Notes: generated by a model from the sequence alone, not told the origin. A stretch of DNA of 6,507 nt from an uncultured Cloacibacillus sp. (GCA_900544635.1 UQVV01000103.1:1-6507); one strand, 5' to 3'; counted from the first letter of the stretch, positions 1 to 5,495 are shown. Numbers and translations are program-made.

Positions 1-416
1 ACATCAACATGCTCGGCATCAGGGAGCCCGGCATCTACGGGCGCAAAACCTTCGCGGATTTGGAAAGCTTCATCCGCGAGAGCGCGCGCGAGTGCGGCGC
101 GGAAGTCGAGCTCTTCCAGTCGAACCACGAGGGCGCCATCGTAGATAAAATACAGGAAGCCTACGGCGCGAAGGACGGCATAGTGATAAACCCCGCGGCC
201 TACACGCACACGAGCGTCGCTATTCTCGACGCGCTGAAGGCCGTAGCGCTGCCCGCCGTCGAGGTGCACATCTCCGACGTCGACGCGCGCGAGCAGTTCC
301 GCCGGGTCTCCTACGCCGGCATGGCCTGCGAGAAAAAATTCAGCGGCATGGGCTTCGAAGGCTACCGAGAGGCGATAAAATATCTCGCGGAGAAGTACGG
401 CGCGTGCAGAAGTTGA
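1..416 (+). CDS. aroQ: 3-dehydroquinate dehydratase, type II (5' partial)
   Basis: Cytoplasmic enzyme of the shikimate pathway that dehydrates 3-dehydroquinate to 3-dehydroshikimate. The reading frame is open from the first base; the first full codon is at 3, giving INMLGIREPGIYG, which matches the family N-terminal signature (usually PNLNMLG.REP..YG). About ten residues are therefore missing upstream, and the ATG at 9 is an internal Met, not the start. The catalytic loop Arg (21-23) and Tyr (36-38) are present, as are the substrate-binding NPAAYTHTS block (Asn 189-191, His 207-209), the EVHIS block with the catalytic-type His (267-269), and REQFRRVS. The C-terminal GMGFEGY segment also fits. 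The usual SN after EVHI is SD here, a mild deviation. The visible 137 residues plus the missing start give the usual length of about 145. The stop codon TGA overlaps the -35 box of the next promoter. Identification is secure. Confidence 0.95.
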   Translation, partial: INMLGIREPGIYGRKTFADLESFIRESARECGAEVELFQSNHEGAIVDKIQEAYGAKDGIVINPAAYTHTSVAILDALKAVALPAVEVHISDVDAREQFRRVSYAGMACEKKFSGMGFEGYREAIKYLAEKYGACRS

Positions 417-441
417 CAGACGGCGGCTTTATGCCTATAAT
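413..441 (+). promoter_or_regulatory. sigma-70 promoter of rplU-rpmA (perfect consensus)
   Basis: TTGACA lies at 413-418 and TATAAT at 436-441, separated by exactly 17 nt, so both hexamers and the spacing match the housekeeping sigma-70 consensus. The -35 box uses the last base of the final sense codon of aroQ plus its TGA stop. The predicted transcription start is near 447-449, giving a leader of about 75 nt before rplU. Such a strong promoter suits highly expressed ribosomal protein genes. The function is inferred from sequence only. Confidence 0.9.
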
Positions 442-442
442 C

Positions 443-456
443 TTCTAGTTTTAGAA
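443..456 (+). repeat. short palindrome at predicted rplU transcription start
   Basis: TTCTA (443-447) and TAGAA (452-456) form a perfect 5-bp inverted repeat around GTTT. It begins 2 nt after the -10 box and straddles the predicted transcription start (about 447-449). Because the left arm is mostly upstream of the start, it is more likely to act, if at all, as a DNA operator than as an RNA hairpin. A 5-bp repeat in AT-rich sequence can also arise by chance. Confidence 0.35.
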
Positions 457-524
457 TACGCTTGGTGCGGGCTTGAAAAGTCCACAGGGCTGCCTGACAC
501 ACAGCGGAGGAGGTAAACGAAAGA
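448..524 (+). promoter_or_regulatory. rplU 5' leader with two tandem small hairpins
   Basis: The untranslated leader between the predicted start site and rplU can fold into two adjacent hairpins. One pairs GGGCTT (469-474) with AAGTCC (478-483) around GAA, including one G-U pair. The other pairs CAGG (485-488) with CCTG (493-496) around GCTG. A very strong Shine-Dalgarno sequence, GGAGGAGGT (506-514), then precedes the ATG at 525. L21 leaders that autoregulate rplU are known in Firmicutes; whether this is an equivalent element is inference. Neither hairpin has a T-tract, and I see no sequence that would pair with the Shine-Dalgarno, so neither a terminator nor SD sequestration is evident. Confidence 0.45.
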
Positions 525-836
525 ATGTACGCAGTTATTGAACAGGGCGGAAAGCAGTACAGAGTTTCCGAGGGCGACAAGTTCAAGGTCGAGAAGATCC
601 ACGCCGAGGACGGCGCGGTCGTAACCTTCGACAAGGTCATCCTTCTCGGCAAGGACGAAGGCGCGGTCATCGGCGCTCCCTACGTCGAGGGCGCTTCCGT
701 CAGCGCGAAGATCGTCGAGAGCGGAAAGAACGACAAGGTCATCGTATTCAAGTACCGCAGAAAGAAGAACTACCGCAAATTCCGCGGACACCGCCAGCAG
801 TACACGCTCGTCCAGATCGAGTCCATCAACGGCTAG
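525..836 (+). CDS. rplU: 50S ribosomal protein L21
   Basis: Structural protein of the large ribosomal subunit that binds 23S rRNA. The 103-residue product has the typical L21 length and opens with the family signature MYAVIEQGGKQYRV. The middle beta-barrel part includes the FDKVILLG and IGAPYVEGASV blocks. The basic C-terminal signature KYRRKKNYRKFRGHRQQYTLVQI is the rRNA-binding region. The start ATG is fixed by GGAGGAGGT at 506-514, 10 nt upstream. It is the first gene after a consensus promoter and is followed 26 nt later by rpmA, the classic L21-L27 pair. No Prp (YsxB) protease gene lies between them, unlike in Firmicutes, which agrees with the form of L27 seen here. Confidence 0.98.
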   Translation: MYAVIEQGGKQYRVSEGDKFKVEKIHAEDGAVVTFDKVILLGKDEGAVIGAPYVEGASVSAKIVESGKNDKVIVFKYRRKKNYRKFRGHRQQYTLVQIESING

Positions 837-862
837 TTTCTACGCAAAGGGGATAATGAATT

Positions 863-1123
863 ATGGCGCATAAAAAAGGACAGGGAAGTTCAACCAACGG
901 CCGCGACAGTCAGCCTAAGTACCTCGGCATCAAGCGCGGCGACGGCTCGTTCGTAAACGCCGGTACGATAATCCTCCGTCAGAGAGGCACGAAGTACCAT
1001 CCCGGAGAGAACACCGGCCTCGGACGCGACTTCACGATATTTGCGCTCGTGCCCGGCAAAGTCCGCTTCCAGACGAAGGCCGACCGCAAGTACGTCACGA
1101 TCGAGCAGCAGGAAACGCTCTAA
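863..1123 (+). CDS. rpmA: 50S ribosomal protein L27
   Basis: Large-subunit protein whose N-terminus reaches the peptidyl-transferase centre. The 86-residue product starts [24 protein letters not shown], the canonical L27 N-terminus, with the basic AHKKG tip directly after Met. There is no cleavable FF-type extension as found in Firmicutes and some other groups. The later blocks ([29 protein letters not shown]) are complete. AAAGGGGA at 846-853 is the ribosome-binding site, 9 nt before the ATG; an ATG at 856 is in another frame and is not used. The gene is cotranscribed with rplU and is followed after 25 nt by a terminator-like hairpin that separates it from obgE. Confidence 0.98.
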   Translation: MAHKKGQGSSTNGRDSQPKYLGIKRGDGSFVNAGTIILRQRGTKYHPGENTGLGRDFTIFALVPGKVRFQTKADRKYVTIEQQETL

Positions 1124-1148
1124 TATATCTACCGACCGATTTTGTCAT

Positions 1149-1180
1149 GGGGGCCCTTGCTGGAGCAGGCCCCCTTTTCT
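1149..1180 (+). terminator. intrinsic terminator or attenuator between rpmA and obgE
   Basis: GGGGGCC (1149-1155) pairs perfectly with GGCCCCC (1168-1174). The loop can extend with TGC (1158-1160) pairing GCA (1165-1167) around TGGA. The stem is followed at once by TTTTCT (1175-1180). This has the shape of a Rho-independent terminator, though with a short U-run. It ends about 20 nt before the obgE ATG, and I see no convincing promoter between the hairpin and obgE. It therefore probably terminates only part of the transcripts and lowers obgE-operon expression relative to rplU-rpmA. Confidence 0.8.
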
Positions 1181-1190
1181 GGTATTTTAA

Positions 1191-1196
1191 GAGGTG
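1191..1196 (+). promoter_or_regulatory. ribosome-binding site fixing the obgE start
   Basis: GAGGTG at 1191-1196 lies 5 nt before the ATG at 1202 and decides the obgE start. An in-frame TTG at 1142 would add 20 residues, but they are encoded by the terminator hairpin and do not resemble the Obg N-terminus, whereas MKFVDSLIMSVKAGRGGNG does. Confidence 0.85.
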
Positions 1197-1201
1197 AACA
1201 G

Positions 1202-2590
1202 ATGAAATTCGTTGACTCTCTGATAATGTCCGTCAAAGCCGGACGCGGCGGCAACGGCTGCATGAGCTTCCTGCGCGAGCGCTTCAAGCCCAACGGCGGC
1301 CCCGACGGCGGCAACGGCGGACGCGGAGGCAGCGTTATATTCGAAGCGACGTCGAACCTTCAGACGCTCGCCGACCTTGAGTACATGCACCACATCAAGG
1401 GCGAGAACGGCGACCACGGCAAGGGCGCGGCGAGAAACGGGCGCGCTGGCGAGGATAAAATAATCTACGTCCCGTGCGGGACGCTCATCTACGACGCGGA
1501 GACCGGCGAAGGCTGCGCAGACCTCGTCGAGCCGCACGACCGCTTCGTCGCGGCGCGCGGCGGCAGGGGAGGGCGCGGCAACCGCTACTTCGCAAGCTCG
1601 TCGAGGAAGGCTCCGCGTTTCTGCGAGCAGGGCGAGATGGGCGAGGAGGTCAAGCTGCGCCTCGAACTGCGCCTGATCGCGGACGTGGGCCTTGTAGGAC
1701 TGCCCAACGTCGGCAAGTCGAGCATACTCGCCGCCATCTCCAACGCGCAGCCGAAGATTGCGAACTATCCCTTCACGACGCTATCGCCGAACCTCGGCGT
1801 CATAAACACAGGCGACGAAAGAATAGTCATCGCGGATATCCCAGGCCTTATCGAGGGCGCGCACGAGAACAAGGGGCTCGGCCTCGAATTCCTGCGCCAC
1901 GTGGACAGGACGCGGCTTCTGATACATGTGCTGAGCCTTGAAAGCGGCGACTTCGACGCCATCGTAGAAGATTTCGAGGTCGTGCGCAGCGAGATGCGCA
2001 AGTACGACCCGGAGCTTGACGAGCGGCCTTTCTTCGTCGCGGGAAACAAGCTCGACGAAGTCCCCGAGGAGTTCGTGCCCGAGCTGACGGCGCAGCTCGC
2101 AGACTATTTCGAGAAAAAAGGCGTATCCTTCATGACGCTGAGCGCGCTCACGGAAGAGGGAATTCCCGAACTCGTAAAGCGCGTTACGAAATTCACCGCG
2201 GACCATCCGCGGCCGGAAAGCAGCGTAAGGCTCTACGCGCTTGAAGAAAAGCCGCTCGAAAAAATGCCGAACCGCAAGCGCATGAAGATACAGATAATCT
2301 CCATGCACGGCGGCGGCTACCGCGTGCTTCACTACAAGCTCGAAAAGGCGGTCGAACGCTACGACTTCAGCCAGGAGGAGAACGTCGCGCGCTTCACGAA
2401 GCTGCTTCGCCGCTACAAGGTCGAAGAACTGCTCGAAGCCGCGGGCGCGCAGCCCGGCGACCTCGTGAGCATCGGCTACAAGGATTTCAACTTCTACCCG
2501 GATTACTATCCCGAAGAGACATACGACGAAGAGCCCGAGCCGGAGCTTGAGGAATTCGAGGACGGCGGCGAAGAGGACGAAGATGAATAA
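1202..2590 (+). CDS. obgE: GTPase Obg/CgtA, ribosome assembly and growth control
   Basis: Essential GTPase that binds the 50S subunit and acts in late ribosome assembly and stress response. The 462-residue product shows all three Obg parts. Residues 1-158 or so form the glycine-rich Obg fold (AGRGGNGCMSFLRE, GGPDGGNGGRGG, GARGGRGGRGN-like turns). The G domain follows, with P-loop GLPNVGKS at 166-173, switch NYPFTTL at 188-194, DIPG at 212-215, NKLD at 282-285 and SAL at 314-316. The C-terminal OCT domain spans about 340-437 (SVRLY to GYKDFNFYPDYY). The protein ends in a strongly acidic Glu/Asp tail of about 25 residues, as found in several Obg proteins. The ATG at 1202 is supported by GAGGTG just upstream. 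Its last 8 bases overlap nadD, implying translational coupling. Transcription probably reads through the hairpin at 1149-1180. Confidence 0.97.
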   Translation: MKFVDSLIMSVKAGRGGNGCMSFLRERFKPNGGPDGGNGGRGGSVIFEATSNLQTLADLEYMHHIKGENGDHGKGAARNGRAGEDKIIYVPCGTLIYDAETGEGCADLVEPHDRFVAARGGRGGRGNRYFASSSRKAPRFCEQGEMGEEVKLRLELRLIADVGLVGLPNVGKSSILAAISNAQPKIANYPFTTLSPNLGVINTGDERIVIADIPGLIEGAHENKGLGLEFLRHVDRTRLLIHVLSLESGDFDAIVEDFEVVRSEMRKYDPELDERPFFVAGNKLDEVPEEFVPELTAQLADYFEKKGVSFMTLSALTEEGIPELVKRVTKFTADHPRPESSVRLYALEEKPLEKMPNRKRMKIQIISMHGGGYRVLHYKLEKAVERYDFSQEENVARFTKLLRRYKVEELLEAAGAQPGDLVSIGYKDFNFYPDYYPEETYDEEPEPELEEFEDGGEEDEDE

Positions 2591-3224
2591 CCGCGCCGCG
2601 GAAAGCCCCGACGGCATAAAGATAGGAATAATGGGCGGGACCTTCGACCCGATCCATTACGGCCACCTTCTCGCCGCGGACGAGGCGCACGCGGCCTTCG
2701 GCCTCTCCGAGGTCATATTCATCCCGTCGGGACACCCGCCGCACAAGGCGAATAAAAAGCTCACCTCGCCCGAGGACCGCTACCTGATGACGGAGTTGGC
2801 GACCGTCGACTGCCCGTATTTCAGCGTTTCGCGCGTCGAGATAGACCGGCAGGGCAGCAGCTACACTATAGACACGCTTCGCGCGCTGCGCGCGATGCCG
2901 AAATACGCCGGCGCGCAGTTCTATTTCATAACGGGTCTCGACGCGGTGCTCGACATCGTCTCTTGGAAAAATCCCGAAGAGATAATGACGATGTGCCGCT
3001 TCGTCGCGGTCAGCCGCTACGGATATTCGCCGAAGAAGATGGAAGAGCTCCCGGAAGAGCTCAGAACAAAAATAATCCCGCTGGAGATTCCGCTGCTCGC
3101 GATATCGAGCACGGAGCTCAGAGAGCGCGCGAGAAACGGCAGAAGCATCCGCTTCATGGTGCCTCCGGCGGTGGAGAAGTTCATAAGAAAAAAATCTCTG
3201 TACAGAAACAACACGGAGGAATAG
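2583..3224 (+). CDS. nadD: nicotinate-nucleotide adenylyltransferase
   Basis: Cytoplasmic enzyme that joins nicotinate mononucleotide and ATP to form deamido-NAD, a late step of NAD synthesis. The 213-residue product has the nucleotidyltransferase signature GGTFDPIHYGH (HxGH-type motif HYGH at 25-28), FIPSGHPPHK and DRYLMTELA. ITGLDAVLDIVSWKNPEEI follows (many relatives have GAD or GTD where this has GLD), then the C-terminal ATP-binding ISSTELR at 174-180 with the usual R.G....MVPPAVEKFI. Start ATG 2583 lies inside the obgE stop region (ATGAATAA, 8-base overlap), with AAGAGG at 2571-2576 as a well-spaced ribosome-binding site within the acidic tail of obgE. An upstream in-frame TTG at 2547 is less likely. 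The frame is identical to that of the next gene, separated by the TAG and one codon. No yqeK or yhbY gene accompanies it. Confidence 0.95.
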   Translation: MNNRAAESPDGIKIGIMGGTFDPIHYGHLLAADEAHAAFGLSEVIFIPSGHPPHKANKKLTSPEDRYLMTELATVDCPYFSVSRVEIDRQGSSYTIDTLRALRAMPKYAGAQFYFITGLDAVLDIVSWKNPEEIMTMCRFVAVSRYGYSPKKMEELPEELRTKIIPLEIPLLAISSTELRERARNGRSIRFMVPPAVEKFIRKKSLYRNNTEE

Positions 3225-3227
3225 GTC

Positions 3228-4586
3228 TTGAGGCGTTCGACAACGAAAACGATAATACTCGCCGTCCTGCTCGGATTCATAGCGGCGGCGGCCGGCGTGG
3301 GGGTGCGCCTCTACACGGCATGGAACTCAAAGGGCGAGACGCTGATAGACGCGGCTAAAAAGTCGGCGGAAAACAGCGCCTCATACGACGCCCTCGAAAG
3401 CCAGGGCAAATTCAACATCCTGCTCATGGGCGAAGACAACGTCGACGGTTCGAGACGTTCCGACACAATACTCTTCATAACGGTCGACATCGACGACAAG
3501 AACATCAGGGTGCTCTCGCTGCCGCGCGACACGCGCGTAATGATACCGGGCCACGGTACGCAGAAGCTAAACCACGCCTTCGCCTACGGCGGACAGGACC
3601 TCATGCGCGCGACCGTCACGAACTACCTCGGCGAGCCGATACTTTACTACATGATAGTGGACTACGACAGCTTCCCGGCCTTCGTCGACATGCTCGGCGG
3701 GGTTGAGATAGACGTGCCGAAGCGTATGCGCTACGTCGACCGTGCCGGCGGACTCGACATAAATATACAGCCCGGCCTCCAGACGCTCGACGGCAAAACT
3801 GCCCTGCACTTCGTGCGCTTCCGCAAGGACGCGCTCGGCGACATCGGACGCATACAGCGCCAGCAGCAGTTCCTGAAGGCTATGCTGAAAAAGGCCTACG
3901 ACCCGCGCGTGATAATCCGCCTTCCGGAGCTTGCGGCCCAGGCTATGAAGATATTCCGGACGGACATGTCCACCTCCTTCGCGCTTCAGCTCGCGGGATT
4001 CATACAGAACGAAGTGGGGCGCGACAAGATGCTCTTCTCGACGCTGCGCGGAACGCCCGCGACAATCGACGGCCTCAGCTACTGGATGGGCGACGTGCGC
4101 GACGCGAAGCGCTTCCTCAACGCGCCGTTTGAAGAGCTGACAGGCGAAAAGACGGAGGCGGGAGAGGGCGGCGCAGGCGAGCAGCAGCCAGCGGAGGATG
4201 AAAAAGCGGAGAAGCCGGGAATGACGGCGGAGCAGCTCGCGGAGCTTGTGAAGTCGATGCCCGAATCGGTAGCGGTCCTCAACGGAACCGGCAAAAGCGG
4301 AGTCGCGGGCGAAATTTCCACGCGCCTCCAGAAAATCGGCGTCGACGTCGTACACACCGGCAACGCGAAGCATTTCGACTACCGCTACAGCAACATAGTC
4401 TATCCCTCCGACGCGCCGTCGAGCGTCAAGGATACGGCGAAGACGCTCGGAAAGCTGCTGAGGATACCGGAAGGGCTCGTGAGGCCGGGACAGCAGGCAT
4501 TCTACGCATCGCTCGTCGCGGGCCACGACTATAACCGTCTCGTGACGCTGCTCGACGAGTTGGTAAAGATAAGCGGCGAACATTAA
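3228..4586 (+). CDS. LytR-CpsA-Psr (LCP) family envelope protein with LytR_C domain
   Basis: LCP proteins are membrane-anchored enzymes acting outside the cytoplasmic membrane; known members transfer lipid-linked glycopolymers to peptidoglycan. The 452-residue product has a basic start (MRRSTTK) and one hydrophobic membrane segment at about 8-26. The LCP catalytic domain runs from about 62 to 215: FNILLMGEDN, RRSDT (SDT 78-80), LPRDTR (99-103), KLNHAFAYGG (from 113), and the Arg-rich HFVRFRKD with GDIGRIQRQQQFL (R197, R199, D205, R208, R211). A Glu/Ala/Gly-rich linker (about 303-340) leads to a C-terminal LytR_C domain beginning VAVLNGTGKSGVAG near 348. The start is TTG, with GGAGG at 3215-3219 placed 8 nt upstream. 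The in-frame TAG of nadD blocks any earlier start, and later GTG codons would remove the membrane segment. It sits between nadD and rsfS, probably translated in coupling with nadD. Its polymer substrate cannot be told from sequence, especially if the host is diderm. Confidence 0.92.
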   Translation: MRRSTTKTIILAVLLGFIAAAAGVGVRLYTAWNSKGETLIDAAKKSAENSASYDALESQGKFNILLMGEDNVDGSRRSDTILFITVDIDDKNIRVLSLPRDTRVMIPGHGTQKLNHAFAYGGQDLMRATVTNYLGEPILYYMIVDYDSFPAFVDMLGGVEIDVPKRMRYVDRAGGLDINIQPGLQTLDGKTALHFVRFRKDALGDIGRIQRQQQFLKAMLKKAYDPRVIIRLPELAAQAMKIFRTDMSTSFALQLAGFIQNEVGRDKMLFSTLRGTPATIDGLSYWMGDVRDAKRFLNAPFEELTGEKTEAGEGGAGEQQPAEDEKAEKPGMTAEQLAELVKSMPESVAVLNGTGKSGVAGEISTRLQKIGVDVVHTGNAKHFDYRYSNIVYPSDAPSSVKDTAKTLGKLLRIPEGLVRPGQQAFYASLVAGHDYNRLVTLLDELVKISGEH

Positions 4587-4606
4587 AATATAACCGAACG
4601 ACAGAA

Positions 4607-4612
4607 AAGGAG
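4607..4612 (+). promoter_or_regulatory. ribosome-binding site deciding the rsfS start
   Basis: AAGGAG at 4607-4612 directly abuts an ATG at 4613, leaving no spacer, so that ATG is an unlikely start. The in-frame ATG at 4625 leaves 12 nt, which is long but workable, and yields MADKKDFCAPYKK. The two choices differ by four residues (MEPG). Confidence 0.6.
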
Positions 4613-4624
4613 ATGGAGCCAGGA

Positions 4625-4987
4625 ATGGCGGACAAGAAAGACTTTTGCGCACCGTACAAAAAGCTTATAGATGCCCTGATTGACAAGCATGCGCTCGAGG
4701 TGACGGCGCACGACCTCAGCGAAGTCTCGGGCTTCGCCGACATCTTCATCGTCGCGATAGCGCGCTCCGAGCTCCACGGCAGGACGCTCAAGGACACGGC
4801 GATGGACACGCTCGACGAAATGGGCTTCTCCTACAGAATAGAAGGGGAGACCAGCACGAAGTGGACGCTGCTCGACGCGGGCGACCTCATCGTGAACATA
4901 CTGAGCCGCGAGGGGCGCGACTTCTACCGCCTCGACTCGCTCTGGGGCGACGCTCCGACCGAAAGATTCTTTGACGAGGACGAATAA
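4625..4987 (+). CDS. rsfS: ribosomal silencing factor RsfS (Iojap/YbeB family)
   Basis: Small cytoplasmic protein that binds L14 on the 50S subunit and blocks subunit joining when nutrients are short. The product is 120 residues, close to the family norm. Matches include FADIFIVAIARS (family usually DYFVI.TG.S), EGETSTKWTLLDAGDLIVNILSREGRDFYRLDSLWGDAP with W80, D84, R98, FY 100-101 and LW 106-107. Two deviations stand out: ARS replaces the common G.S, and VNI replaces the usual VHI (N91). It ends in a short acidic tail. Starting at 4613 instead would add MEPG. It is only 2 nt from the HIT gene and 38 nt after the LCP gene, in the nadD-LCP-rsfS order. The obgE-nadD-rsfS association supports the identification. 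Confidence 0.93.
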   Translation: MADKKDFCAPYKKLIDALIDKHALEVTAHDLSEVSGFADIFIVAIARSELHGRTLKDTAMDTLDEMGFSYRIEGETSTKWTLLDAGDLIVNILSREGRDFYRLDSLWGDAPTERFFDEDE

Positions 4988-4989
4988 TC

Positions 4990-5361
4990 ATGGACTGCAT
5001 ATTCTGCAAGCTGAAAGACTACGTGCTCGAAAACGAACTCGCTTACGCCGTATTCGACGTGATGCCCGTCAATCCGGGGCATCTTCTGATAATCCCGAAG
5101 CGCCACGTCCAGAACTACTTCGACATAACGCCCGAAGAGGAACTGGCGATGCACGACCTTCTGCACAAGGGCAAAAAGCTCATCGACGAGAAATATTCTC
5201 CCGACGGCTACAACTTCGGCGTCAACTGCAACGAGTGCGCCGGCCAGACCGTCATGCACGTCCACATGCACCTCATCCCGCGCTATAAAGGCGATACGAA
5301 GTTCGTACACGGGGGAGTACGCGGCGTAATTCCCGAGAAGATGTCAGACCTCGAAAAATAA
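4990..5361 (+). CDS. HIT-family (histidine triad) nucleotide-binding protein
   Basis: HIT proteins hydrolyse or transfer nucleotidyl groups from substrates such as AMP-lysine, AMP-NH2 or dinucleoside polyphosphates. The 123-residue product starts MDCIFCK, with the CxxC (C3, C6) that binds zinc in many bacterial members. PVNPGHLLIIPKRHV follows, and then the triad HVHMHLIPR (H90, H92, H94; the central His is the nucleophile in this family). The C-terminal RYKGDT...HGGVRGVIP block places it in the common HIT branch with NCGEAAGQT before the triad. Here that block reads NCNECAGQT, giving a second CxxC (C80, C83). The ATG at 4990 follows the rsfS stop by 2 nt, with GAGGA at 4976-4980 as ribosome-binding site, so it is the last gene of the operon. 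Its exact substrate is unknown. Confidence 0.93.
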   Translation: MDCIFCKLKDYVLENELAYAVFDVMPVNPGHLLIIPKRHVQNYFDITPEEELAMHDLLHKGKKLIDEKYSPDGYNFGVNCNECAGQTVMHVHMHLIPRYKGDTKFVHGGVRGVIPEKMSDLEK

Positions 5362-5385
5362 CACAACGTTATCAGAATTATAAGA

Positions 5386-5394
5386 TGTTATAAT
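5386..5394 (+). promoter_or_regulatory. extended -10 motif inside the terminator region
   Basis: TGTTATAAT at 5386-5394 is a perfect TGnTATAAT extended -10 element. No good -35 lies 15-18 nt upstream, but extended -10 promoters can do without one. A transcript from it would start near 5401, after the left arm of the terminator stem, and so would not form that hairpin. It could serve the ketopantoate reductase-family gene, or be chance in AT-rich sequence. Confidence 0.35.
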
Positions 5395-5428
5395 CCGACG
5401 GTGAAATAGCCGCCGGATTTTTTATTTT
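5392..5428 (+). terminator. intrinsic terminator of the obgE-HIT operon
   Basis: AATCCG (5392-5397) pairs with CGGATT (5414-5419), and CGG (5399-5401) pairs with CCG (5410-5412). There is one A/C mismatch (5398/5413) and an 8-nt loop. The stem runs into TTTTTT (5418-5423), then A and TTTT. This is a standard Rho-independent terminator 30 nt after the HIT gene stop and separates the operon from the next gene. Confidence 0.9.
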
Positions 5429-5495
5429 AAGCGTATGGCAGGACAGATAATTAGGATAAAATAGTCCATTATAAAACGACGATTGGGGGAGAGGC

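Noticed and set aside
1142..1201. N-terminal extension of obgE from an in-frame TTG at 1142
   Set aside because: The extra 20 residues are encoded by the terminator hairpin and do not resemble Obg. The ATG at 1202 has a ribosome-binding site and the canonical Obg N-terminus.
2547..2582. Alternative nadD start at TTG 2547
   Set aside because: It would add 12 residues encoded inside obgE. The ATG at 2583 has a better codon and a well-spaced AAGAGG.
1781..2617. Long open frame on the - strand opposite obgE (278 codons)
   Set aside because: It is a shadow of the GC-biased obgE frame. The translation shows no family signature and no ribosome-binding site is evident.
4141..4245. Possible repeat or insertion in the LCP gene at its Glu/Ala/Gly-rich stretch
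   Set aside because: It stays in frame, has no repeat unit or flanking duplication, and fits a normal flexible linker between the LCP and LytR_C domains.
3567..4652. Long open frame on the - strand opposite the LCP gene (361 codons)
   Set aside because: The + strand frame has clear LCP and LytR_C motifs. The reverse product is low in recognisable structure and crosses the gap before rsfS.
5430..5484. Candidate -10 boxes TAAAAT (5457-5462) and TATAAA (5470-5475) before the ketopantoate reductase-family gene
   Set aside because: Neither has a recognisable -35 hexamer at 16-18 nt, so I do not call a promoter here.
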